DNA from: Deltaproteobacteria bacterium
GTDB taxonomy: Bacteria > Desulfobacterota_B > Binatia > Bin18
Direction of reading: 5' to 3'
Length of the DNA stretch: 35,025 nt
Assembly: GCA_012271025.1 (NCBI GenBank)
Contig: JAAXHF010000210.1
Coordinates: 1 to 35,025, forward strand
Below the pieces are notes generated by a model, which was given only the letters and a program-made list of their open reading frames with translations, had not been told where the DNA came from and did no database searches. The first letter of the stretch is position 1. Every line of letters starts with the position of its first letter. Shown here piece after piece: positions 26,876-33,744 of the stretch. Both the position numbers and the translations under genes were made by a program.

Positions 26876-27149
26876 CGACCAGTCTCCTCTCTATCACCCG
26901 CAGGCGCGGCTTTTGCTTAATCCGAATAGTGTCCGGCTCGGTCGGCTCAAACGCCGGGAGCTTGGGGTTACGACTGGCTGGCCACAGCACGATCAGCCAG
27001 TAACATGCCAGACCGAGCAGGATGGCGGTCATCACCGGAGGGGCCATCTCGTCCAGGCCCATGCCGTGGGCGTAGCCGAGGGAGGGTGTTGCAAGCAGGA
27101 TCGCCAGGCTGACCCAGCCGACCGTGCTCCATTGGCTTGTCCTTCGCAT
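26868..27149 (-). CDS. Small membrane protein between pmoA and pmoB
   Basis: 93 residues. Predicted signal peptide ending GYA-HGM, so mature His28, followed at once by LDEMAPPVMTAILLGLACYWLI-type hydrophobic segment (membrane helix about 40-58) and a basic, charged tail ending RLRVIERRLVDD. Starts seven bases after pmoA stops and overlaps pmoB by eight bases, so it is made with them. Classical pmoCAB or amoCAB operons have no gene here. The small size, copper-like HGM start and position suggest an accessory subunit or copper chaperone; the exact role is unknown. Confidence 0.78.
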   Translation of the reverse strand: MRRTSQWSTVGWVSLAILLATPSLGYAHGMGLDEMAPPVMTAILLGLACYWLIVLWPASRNPKLPAFEPTEPDTIRIKQKPRLRVIERRLVDD

Positions 27150-27156
27150 AGCGACC

Positions 27157-27960
27157 TCACAGCGTTTTCAAGTAGCGTCTGATCGGCCAGACCGCCAGAT
27201 AGCGGCCGATGAACTGGCCGATCCAATAGCCGAAAAAGGCGACTGTGCCGCCAAAGATCAGGGACACATACTGGGTTTCACCCAGAAAGCTGCGCAGCGC
27301 GCCACGCTCAATCAGACGCAGGTATTCCGGGGTCTGCGACCGGATATAGGCGATGCCCTGCACGTCGGAGACCGTCACTACATGATCCATGAAATGGGCG
27401 GGCTGCAAAAAGGGCGCCAGGGGCACGTAGTTATAGGCCCACACCGCAATAGCCCAGACGTGGGCGCCAACCAGAGAGGTGATGATGAAACTCTTGGTTT
27501 TCATCAGGATCCAGTCCATCAGGATGCCGGCCCCGACAATAGAGATCGGCCACACAAAGTTCATGGGGTAGGTCTGGGCGATGTCCCACTGGAAGTAGCG
27601 CCCCACCCAGGTCGCCAGGAACATGCAGCACGCGGTGTAGGTCGCGCCGGTCGGGAAGCGCCACGCCACCCACTGGATGTACTGCAGGGCGGACGGAATG
27701 ATAATCGTGGCAAAAGCGGTGACCACCGGCCACCACTGGGGGTCTTTCCAGTCGGTCCAGAAGTCCCAGTCTCCGGCAAACAGCTGCTTGGTAATGTCCG
27801 CCGCTCCGGCAACGACAAAGATGGCCGTGGTCCAGAAGATGAGGTCCCACTTCCAGTCGATCCACTTATACTTTTTTTCAACCAGAGCCTTGAGCTCGAG
27901 CCGTTTTTGCCGCTCGGCCTCGGCCGCCAAGTCCGCTACTGGGGCTGATGCGTCTGCCAT
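27157..27960 (-). CDS. pmoA: Copper membrane monooxygenase subunit A
   Basis: 267 residues with the polytopic pattern of PmoA/AmoA. GDWDFWTDWKDPQWWP is the family signature and TPEYLRLIERGALRSF is the later conserved segment (TPEYIRxxERGTLRTF in methanotrophs). After that the sequence diverges: LGETQYVSLIFGGTVAFFGY replaces the FGKDVAPVSAFFSAF region. GGAGAGG lies before the ATG. The DNA of the first motif (27757-27774, minus) matches the A189f primer GGNGACTGGGACTTCTGG exactly. Family membership is firm; it belongs to no subgroup I can name with certainty. Confidence 0.96.
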   Translation of the reverse strand: MADASAPVADLAAEAERQKRLELKALVEKKYKWIDWKWDLIFWTTAIFVVAGAADITKQLFAGDWDFWTDWKDPQWWPVVTAFATIIIPSALQYIQWVAWRFPTGATYTACCMFLATWVGRYFQWDIAQTYPMNFVWPISIVGAGILMDWILMKTKSFIITSLVGAHVWAIAVWAYNYVPLAPFLQPAHFMDHVVTVSDVQGIAYIRSQTPEYLRLIERGALRSFLGETQYVSLIFGGTVAFFGYWIGQFIGRYLAVWPIRRYLKTL

Positions 27961-28011
27961 GCGTGCCGCCTCTCCATGCAGGGTCTGATGAAGCTACTGC
28001 GGACTCGGTGA

Positions 28012-28845
28012 TCAGTCGGCAGACACCGGCTGCTCTGCCGGCTGGGACGGGGCGTCGTCCACGGCCTCCTCCTCGTCCTTCTCAATCTCGAACAGATGGA
28101 CGATGGTTTCTCCCCACACGGCGAACATCCCGGCCGCCAGCCAGCCGTAAATCACAAACGGCCAGTGAAACGGCACCGAGAAGATCTCTTCCGAGATCCA
28201 CAGGCTGTGGCCCCACTCGTTGGCCGCAACCGCCATGCATTCCAGCGCCGCCGCCGCAATCAGCAGAGCAAACGACCACGGAAACCCCTTGTCCCGGCCA
28301 TACAGTCTCGGAATGCGGTAGCGCCCGTACAGATAGGTTCCCACGGCCAGAACAACCATCAGCGGGAAAAAGAAATAAAACATCGGAATGTGGGTCGGGG
28401 TGAGGGCGGTATCACGCACCATGGTCTGGTGCCACGACCCGTCCCAGTTCGGCCAGAAGCTGGCCGCCATATACACCGACAGGCTGGTCACGCCGACCAG
28501 GCTCCACAGGATGGCAACCCGCCGGACCTGTTCAGACCGCGCGACCGGCTGACCCTCCAGTGCCCGACCGGTGCGGATCAACCAGCCCAGCCAGATCCCG
28601 GCAAACGCGCCGATAATGAGCAACTCGGCCCAGAACAGCGAGCGGTAGTACAGGGTAAACTCCCAGCTGGCGGAATTCAGTCCGGCCGTGAACATATACC
28701 AGTAGTTCCAGAACCACAGAAAAACGTTGGCCGCCATGACCAACCCGCAGCCCCAAAACAACGGCTTCCAGCCAACCGACCAGTCGGTCGGATTGATCGT
28801 CGCCGTCTCGCCGGACCCACTCGATGCCGACAGTGCCTGAGCCAT
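28012..28845 (-). CDS. pmoC: Copper membrane monooxygenase subunit C
   Basis: 277 residues, about six membrane helices. The CuC ligands D135, H139 and H152 (D-x3-H-x12-H in NWDGSWHQTMVRDTALTPTH) match M. capsulatus D156, H160 and H173. The CuD ligands N209, H213 and H227 (N-x3-H-x13-H) match N227, H231 and H245. So both proposed active-site copper centres are intact and the enzyme is expected to be functional. The C-terminal tail is acidic (EIEKDEEEAVDDAP). Strong AGGAGG before the ATG. pmoA follows 51 bases later. Confidence 0.96.
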   Translation of the reverse strand: MAQALSASSGSGETATINPTDWSVGWKPLFWGCGLVMAANVFLWFWNYWYMFTAGLNSASWEFTLYYRSLFWAELLIIGAFAGIWLGWLIRTGRALEGQPVARSEQVRRVAILWSLVGVTSLSVYMAASFWPNWDGSWHQTMVRDTALTPTHIPMFYFFFPLMVVLAVGTYLYGRYRIPRLYGRDKGFPWSFALLIAAAALECMAVAANEWGHSLWISEEIFSVPFHWPFVIYGWLAAGMFAVWGETIVHLFEIEKDEEEAVDDAPSQPAEQPVSAD

Positions 28846-28892
28846 GATATTCCTCCTGTCCTTGCTGATGCGTCTGCTAAGGTGTCCGTGTT

Positions 28893-29477
28893 TTATGCCA
28901 ACGCCTGACCGTCCTGCCGGGAAACAACCGCATAGCGGATGGCGGAGATGACCACACCCGCGAGCACTCCGCCGATAATCAGCCCCGGCACCATCATCGC
29001 CTTATACCACGCCGCAACCTGAATGGGAAAGGCCAGGAGTTGCGGCGTCTGGCCCTCTTCCAGCTCGACCATCACCCGGGCCACATACTCCTTGTCCTTG
29101 GCAAACACCACCTCGGTATTCACCACGCCGCGCTCATATATCCGGGGCGGGAGCGACACCACGGCCTGCGGCTGACCCGATTCGGTAGTGGCGATTATTT
29201 CCAGTCCCAACGGCACCTCCCGCAGTTGCCCCGGGGTCACATCAACAACCATGAGCGCCCTGCCCGCCCGGGGGACTTCTTCGCAGTACTCGGCGACCGG
29301 ATCGAACTGGGTCTGATACAGCGTGATATGCAAGAGCGAGGTCCCGATCTCCCGCCGACACGCATCGTCTGGCCCACGGTCCCGATGCGCCTCAGCCCGC
29401 ATGCCGCTCAGCAACAGGACGGCACCAACCGCCACCAGGACTATCCCAATCCGCCCCGTCTTTGTCGTACCGTTCAT
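28893..29477 (-). CDS. CuMMO-cluster anchored periplasmic protein, paralogue B
   Basis: 194 residues, first gene of the cluster. Signal peptide ending AEA-HRD (mature His31), Cys40, His50 and Cys65 in the same C-x9-H-x14-C spacing as paralogue A (C37, H47, C62), a beta-rich domain and a membrane helix near 161-182 with a short tail. The two proteins share motifs such as SLLHITLYQTQF/SLIHFVAYQPEF and the following acidic Cys segment. Having one copy on each side of pmoCAB suggests duplication and a structural or copper-loading role. Weak ribosome binding site. 47 bases before pmoC. Confidence 0.82.
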   Translation of the reverse strand: MNGTTKTGRIGIVLVAVGAVLLLSGMRAEAHRDRGPDDACRREIGTSLLHITLYQTQFDPVAEYCEEVPRAGRALMVVDVTPGQLREVPLGLEIIATTESGQPQAVVSLPPRIYERGVVNTEVVFAKDKEYVARVMVELEEGQTPQLLAFPIQVAAWYKAMMVPGLIIGGVLAGVVISAIRYAVVSRQDGQALA

Positions 29478-29526
29478 CCAGTTGTATCCGCCGCTCAGAC
29501 TATCGGCTCTCGGCTCGCCAGCAGTT

Positions 29527-29541
29527 CCGGGCTAAGCCCGG
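29527..29541 (-). other. Hairpin in the leader of the CuMMO transcript
   Basis: CCGGGC-TAA-GCCCGG, six perfect pairs, lying between the candidate promoter and the first start codon at 29477. It could stabilise the mRNA 5' end or bind a regulator. No T-run follows on either strand. Confidence 0.35.
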
Positions 29542-29553
29542 CACGGGTCCTCC

Positions 29554-29583
29554 TATATGGAACGAAACCCGAGTTGCTGTCAA
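29554..29583 (-). promoter_or_regulatory. Candidate promoter of the CuMMO cluster
   Basis: On the minus strand TTGACA (29583-29578), a perfect -35, and CATATA (29559-29554), 18 bases apart. It is in the spacer between the esterase stop (29615) and paralogue B (29477), so it would drive the whole cluster. No copper-responsive operator is recognised. Confidence 0.45.
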
Positions 29584-29614
29584 GCAGCGAAAAAATCTCT
29601 GGTATTGCAGCGAT

Positions 29615-30454
29615 TTATGGGCGATAGGGACCGAGCCCGGAGAAAAAGGCCAGGAGCTGCGGATTGAGGTCGGGCCACTCCAGGTGGGAGCCTGTTCCCT
29701 CGCAGTACAGGGTCCTCACCCCGCCGGCGCACTCGGGATAGCTGCGACAGCCATCGGTACGGGGTGGACTTGGCGGTTTGCCGCACCGGTTACAGGTCGC
29801 CCACCAGTCGGCAAGCTGTTGGCCATAGCCGGGGAAATGCCGGTCCTCGGCGCCATGCATGACCATCACCGACAGCGGAGCCGGGCAGGCAAAGGCGGCC
29901 AGATCCTGAGCCGTGAATCCGGCCGCGCTCGGTGCGATTGCGGCCGGGAGGTACTGGATGTGTTCCAGGACGGCCAGGGCGACCGCCACCGTCCCTCCGT
30001 CGGAGTGGCCGGTGAAGAAAAGACGGTCCGGGTCCACACACCATTTTTCGGCAATCAGACCGGGCAGCGTACCCAGCTCTTCGATGACATCGAGCGACAG
30101 ACGGCGGTGACTGGCATAGGCAACAATGAAACCGGCTCGGGTGGCGGCCGTGGTCAGGCCGGTCAAAGACTCGCTGCCGAACCGGTTGAGCCCGGCCGGG
30201 GCGTAGACCGTCAGCAGGGGATGGGCGAAGCGCGGGTCGTAGTTGGCCGGGGTGCGGACACTGTAGCGCATACCCGTAGCCGACCGTTCGTCGTCCCATA
30301 TGCCGGCCAGCCCCGGATGGGTTCCCGGCCCACAGTCGAGGCTTCGCCGTTCATAGGCATGGCTACCGAGTTGGGGAGGGTCGGGCTGGCACGCGCTGGC
30401 AAGAAGCCAGACAGCACACCACAGCCAGCGGCCCAGGTCGCGTCGTATGTGCAT
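29615..30454 (-). CDS. Secreted PHB-depolymerase/feruloyl esterase-like lipoprotein
   Basis: 279 residues. N-terminal signal with a lipobox-like LLASAC, Cys22 as the likely lipidated residue. An alpha/beta hydrolase of the LpqC/poly(3-hydroxybutyrate) depolymerase (CE1) type follows: GMRYSVRTPANYDPR, the nucleophile elbow FFTGHSDGG (GxSxG), VMVMHGAEDRHFPGYGQ (Asp) and GSHLEWP near the end (His). Cys residues in TCNRCG and YPECAGGVRTLYC may form disulfides. ATG at 30454 follows AAGGAGG; a longer frame upstream to 30535 lacks that. Divergent from the GldA gene. Likely substrate: an ester polymer or acylated compound outside the cell. Confidence 0.82.
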   Translation of the reverse strand: MHIRRDLGRWLWCAVWLLASACQPDPPQLGSHAYERRSLDCGPGTHPGLAGIWDDERSATGMRYSVRTPANYDPRFAHPLLTVYAPAGLNRFGSESLTGLTTAATRAGFIVAYASHRRLSLDVIEELGTLPGLIAEKWCVDPDRLFFTGHSDGGTVAVALAVLEHIQYLPAAIAPSAAGFTAQDLAAFACPAPLSVMVMHGAEDRHFPGYGQQLADWWATCNRCGKPPSPPRTDGCRSYPECAGGVRTLYCEGTGSHLEWPDLNPQLLAFFSGLGPYRP

Positions 30455-30481
30455 GCGGGTTCGTCCTCCTTTCTTCCTCGC

Positions 30482-30511
30482 TTGCCGCGCGAGTCGGTCT
30501 TTGTCTATACT
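30482..30511 (+). promoter_or_regulatory. Candidate promoter of the GldA-type gene
   Basis: TTGCCG (30482-30487) and TATACT (30506-30511) are separated by 18 bases and lie about 35 bases before the ATG at 30546. Confidence 0.4.
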
Positions 30512-30545
30512 GCCCCCGATTCGCACTCGCACCAAGGAGGCGGCT

Positions 30546-31661
30546 ATGCTTTCGGTTTTTTCGGCGCCGAGCCACTACGTTCAGGGGAAAAACGCCACCG
30601 CGCAACTGGGCACCGAGATGAAACGGATCGGGCTTGAGGGCCCGGCCCTGATCGTTGCCGGCAAGAGCGCAATTCGGCTGCTATCCGAAGTCTGGCAGCA
30701 GCATTTGAGCCAGGCGGGGATTCGTCATGCTGTGCACCAGTTTGGCGGCGAGTGCTCGTATCCAGAGATTGAACAGATCAAGCAGACCGCCCGGGACAAC
30801 ACGAGCGGGGTGGTGATCGGAGCGGGCGGCGGAAAAGTCCTGGATGCCGCGCGGGCGGCGGCCGATGACCTCAACCTACCGGTGGTCAACTGTCCGACCA
30901 TCGCCTCAAGCGATGCGCCGTGCAGCGCGCTGTCGGTCATTTACACCGAACAGGGCGTTTTTCAGGAATACCGTTTTTACCGCAAGAACCCGGACCTGGT
31001 GCTGGTTGATACGCATGTGGTCGCCCAGGCGCCCCCCCGCCTGCTGGTCGCCGGCATGGGTGATGCCCTGGCCACCTGGTTCGAGGCCAAGACCTGTGTC
31101 GAGGGCCATATTCAGAATATGCGTGGCGGCGCGTCCACCCGAAGCGCCGAGAAGCTGGCCGAGCTGTGCTACAACATCCTGGTCGAAGACGGGCCGGACG
31201 CCCTGCGGGCGGTCGAGAACAATGTCGTCAACCCGGCTCTGGAGCGCCTCGTCGAGGCCAACACCCTGCTGTCCGGCCTGGGCTTTGAATCGTCCGGCCT
31301 GGCGGCCGCCCACGCCGTGCATAACGGCCTGACCGAAGCCGCCCAGACCCACCCCTACTACCACGGCGAAAAGGTGGCCTACGGTCTGATGACCCAGCTG
31401 GTGATGGAGGGCAAGCCGCGTACGGTGATCGATCCCGTTCTCCACTTCTGCACCCAGGTCGGGCTGCCGATCACCCTGGCCGAGATCGGCCTTTCGGCCG
31501 ATATGCCGCGCCAGCAGCTCGAGCAGGTTGCCGCCCGCGCCACGGCCGAGGGCGAGACGATCCACAACGAGCCGTTTGCGGTCAGCCCCGATATGGTCGC
31601 GGACGCGATTTTGGCCGCCGACGCGATGGGCCGCGCCTGGCGCGACGCCGCAGCGGACTGA
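30546..31661 (+). CDS. GldA-type (glycerol dehydrogenase family) alcohol dehydrogenase
   Basis: 371 residues, the normal length. An N-terminal NAD-binding half with VVIGAGGGKVLDAARAAADD and PTIASSDAPCSALSVIYTE, and a C-terminal metal half with GMGDALATWFEAK (Asp), GLAAAHAVHNGL (His) and HPYYHGEKVAYG (His), the zinc ligands of glycerol dehydrogenase. It oxidises a polyol or short alcohol with NAD; exact substrate unknown. ATG at 30546 follows AAGGAGG; a longer frame from 30447 runs antisense into the esterase gene. The convergent gene downstream is the PQQ dehydrogenase. Confidence 0.92.
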   Translation: MLSVFSAPSHYVQGKNATAQLGTEMKRIGLEGPALIVAGKSAIRLLSEVWQQHLSQAGIRHAVHQFGGECSYPEIEQIKQTARDNTSGVVIGAGGGKVLDAARAAADDLNLPVVNCPTIASSDAPCSALSVIYTEQGVFQEYRFYRKNPDLVLVDTHVVAQAPPRLLVAGMGDALATWFEAKTCVEGHIQNMRGGASTRSAEKLAELCYNILVEDGPDALRAVENNVVNPALERLVEANTLLSGLGFESSGLAAAHAVHNGLTEAAQTHPYYHGEKVAYGLMTQLVMEGKPRTVIDPVLHFCTQVGLPITLAEIGLSADMPRQQLEQVAARATAEGETIHNEPFAVSPDMVADAILAADAMGRAWRDAAAD

Positions 31662-31758
31662 CTGCCGGTTGTCCCCACATAAACGCACAACGCTGACCAG
31701 CTCGGTGTAGAGAACCGGCGGGGTAGCGCTCGCCTGAAATTGTCAGAAATGCTTGCGC

Positions 31759-31803
31759 GAGGGGGAGAGGACGGCTTGAACGGTGGGCCGACCCCCTCCC
31801 CTC
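31759..31803. terminator. Possible bidirectional terminator between convergent genes
   Basis: Arms 31759-31774 (GAGGGGGAGAGGACGG) and 31788-31803 pair imperfectly (about 12 of 16), in the 148-base space between the stops of the GldA and PQQ dehydrogenase genes. No good T-run, so weak. Confidence 0.3.
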
Positions 31804-31809
31804 TCAGGC

Positions 31810-33534
31810 TCAGTCCTGGGGCAGAGCAAACACCAGCAGCGCGCTGCCCTTGCTGATATTCGGGTTCTCGCCCACAATGCTGACGACCAGACCGCCAGCC
31901 CCGCTCGGGATGGCCACATACTGGCGCCCGCCAACCCTATACGTGATGGGCTGCCCGCGTACCGTCGAGCCGGTCTGGAACTTCCACAGCAGCTCCCCGG
32001 TCGTATCGTCCAGGGCCAGGGCATAGCCCTGCTGATTGCCGGTGAACACCACCCCACCGGCGGTTGCCAGCGCGCCGCCGACCAGCGGATATTTGTCTTT
32101 GTAACGCCACTTGACTTCGCCGCTGGTCGGATCGATGGCCGACACATGGCCATAGGCCGTTCCCAGATCGCCCTGGGTCTCGCCCGGGCCGCCGCCCCAG
32201 AACGGAACGCCCTGGATAAACATCGAGGTGGCTTTCTCCATCTTGCCGCAGCTCTCAATCGTCGGCACGAAGATCGCGTGAGCCGTGGGGCTGTAGGCGG
32301 CCGCATAGGAACCGTTTTGGCCGCCGACATTGCCGGGGCAGATCAGCTCAGGATTGCCGCCCTTCATCGGCACGTATTTGGGGTCAAGCTGCGGGCGTCC
32401 GTTCTCGTCGAGCCCCTTGGCCCAGTTCAGCTGCTCCACGTACGAGGCACCGTGCAGAAATTTTCCGCTGTGGCGGTCAAGGACGTACAGAAAGCCATTG
32501 CGGTTTGGCTGGGCCAGAGCCTTGACGGTTGCTCCGCCGCGCTGCACATCGAGCAGGAACATGCCGGTATTCCCGTCATAATCCCAGATATCGTGCGGTG
32601 TGAACTGAAAATACCACTTGAGCTCGCCGGTATCCGGGTCCAGGGCCAGCACAGAGTTGGTATACAGATTATCGCCCTCGCGGTTGTCGCCATTCCAGTC
32701 CGGCGCCGGGTTGCCGGTCGCCCAGTACAGCAGGTCGGCTTCCGGATCGTAGGAACCGGTCACCCAGGTCGGCCCACCGCCCTGCTTCCAGGAATCGCCC
32801 TCCCAGGTCTCGTTACCCGCCTCGCCCATATTGGGGATGGTGTAGCGGCGCCATACCCGCTCGCCCGTCTTGGCATCGTAGGCGTCCAGATAGCCCCGAA
32901 TGCCGTACTCGCCACCGGCAATACCGATAATGACCTTGTCTCTGACGATCAGCGGCGCAGCGGTCACGCTGAAACCGTTGCGGTAATTATCCACCTCGCT
33001 ATTCCACACCACCTCGCCGGTCTGCCGATTCAGCGCCACGACCCGAGCGTCAAGGGTACCCATGTAGAGCAGATCGCCGGCAATGGCCGGCCCCCGGTTG
33101 CCCGGACCGCAGCAGATCCGCATGTCCTTGGGCAGCGGATGGTCGTAGCGCCACAGCATCTCGCCGCTGACCGCGTCTATGGCAAACAGGCTGTTATAGG
33201 CTGCGGTCAGGTACAGCACCCCGTCGGCCACCACCGGAGAGGCTTGGAGCTGGGCCGGAATACCCGTCTGAAAGACCCAGGCGGCCTGGAGCTTCTTGAC
33301 ATTGTGGCGGTCAATATCGGTCAGCGGACTGAACCGCCAGCCTTCATAGTTCCCGCCGTACATCAGCCAGTCGCTGACATTCGTCGTCCCCTGGAGCAGC
33401 CGCTCGCTGGTCACGGACGGCAGGCTCTCACCCGTTCCGGCGTGCTGGTCGGCCCGAACACCGACTCCGAGCGCCACCAGCAGCGCGACCGCCAGACTGG
33501 CTCGACAAATCCACCGCGTCAAAACGTCCTGCAT
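31810..33534 (-). CDS. PQQ-dependent alcohol dehydrogenase, lanthanide-type
   Basis: 574 residues, a periplasmic quinoprotein with eight-bladed propeller repeats (GEMLWRYD, GEVVWNSE, GELKWYFQ, GEVKWRYK, GELLWKFQ) and a signal peptide ending VGVRA. Adjacent Cys141-Cys142 in RICCGP form the disulfide that sits against PQQ. The active-site segment TPHDIWDYDG has the catalytic Asp318 and, two residues on, Asp320, the extra Asp that coordinates lanthanides in XoxF and PedH (Ala or Ser in Ca enzymes). WATGNPAPDWNG supplies the metal-binding Asn. No C-terminal cytochrome domain. It would oxidise methanol or another primary alcohol made by the CuMMO. GGAGGAG lies before the ATG. Confidence 0.92.
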   Translation of the reverse strand: MQDVLTRWICRASLAVALLVALGVGVRADQHAGTGESLPSVTSERLLQGTTNVSDWLMYGGNYEGWRFSPLTDIDRHNVKKLQAAWVFQTGIPAQLQASPVVADGVLYLTAAYNSLFAIDAVSGEMLWRYDHPLPKDMRICCGPGNRGPAIAGDLLYMGTLDARVVALNRQTGEVVWNSEVDNYRNGFSVTAAPLIVRDKVIIGIAGGEYGIRGYLDAYDAKTGERVWRRYTIPNMGEAGNETWEGDSWKQGGGPTWVTGSYDPEADLLYWATGNPAPDWNGDNREGDNLYTNSVLALDPDTGELKWYFQFTPHDIWDYDGNTGMFLLDVQRGGATVKALAQPNRNGFLYVLDRHSGKFLHGASYVEQLNWAKGLDENGRPQLDPKYVPMKGGNPELICPGNVGGQNGSYAAAYSPTAHAIFVPTIESCGKMEKATSMFIQGVPFWGGGPGETQGDLGTAYGHVSAIDPTSGEVKWRYKDKYPLVGGALATAGGVVFTGNQQGYALALDDTTGELLWKFQTGSTVRGQPITYRVGGRQYVAIPSGAGGLVVSIVGENPNISKGSALLVFALPQD

Positions 33535-33603
33535 AGTCTCTCTCCTCCGTATGTGTTGTCCACGCAGGCGAACGCCAGAGATCATGGTTCGCCTGTCCCC
33601 GTA

Positions 33604-33631
33604 TTGATACCTGCTTGGCTCGTTTGGTCAA
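33604..33631 (-). promoter_or_regulatory. Candidate promoter of the PQQ dehydrogenase gene with an overlapping inverted repeat
   Basis: TTGACC (33631-33626) and TATCAA (33609-33604), 16 bases apart, 70 bases before the ATG. The -35 lies in the inverted repeat TTGGT-CA-ACCAA (33624-33635), a possible operator. Confidence 0.42.
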
Positions 33632-33679
33632 CCAAGGCGAACAGAGATCCCCTTAAACATCACCCCGACCTCAGCCGGC

Positions 33680-33708
33680 TTGCGTTGGCCCCGCCCAGAA
33701 CGTATAGG
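33680..33708 (+). promoter_or_regulatory. Candidate promoter of the second selenoprotein gene
   Basis: TTGCGT (33680-33685) and TATAGG (33703-33708) with 17 bases between, about 36 bases before the ATG at 33745. Confidence 0.4.
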
Positions 33709-33744
33709 TGCGCTATCGTGTGAGGACGACAGGAGGATTGACCC

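Noticed and set aside
25035..29477. Calling the cluster ammonia monooxygenase or methane monooxygenase outright
   Set aside because: Ligands are shared by both and by hydrocarbon-oxidising relatives; the sequence alone does not give the substrate, and no hao-like gene is in view.
31783..33723. A 646-residue open frame antisense to the PQQ dehydrogenase
   Set aside because: Shadow of the conserved dehydrogenase; no recognisable domain and it runs over a promoter region.
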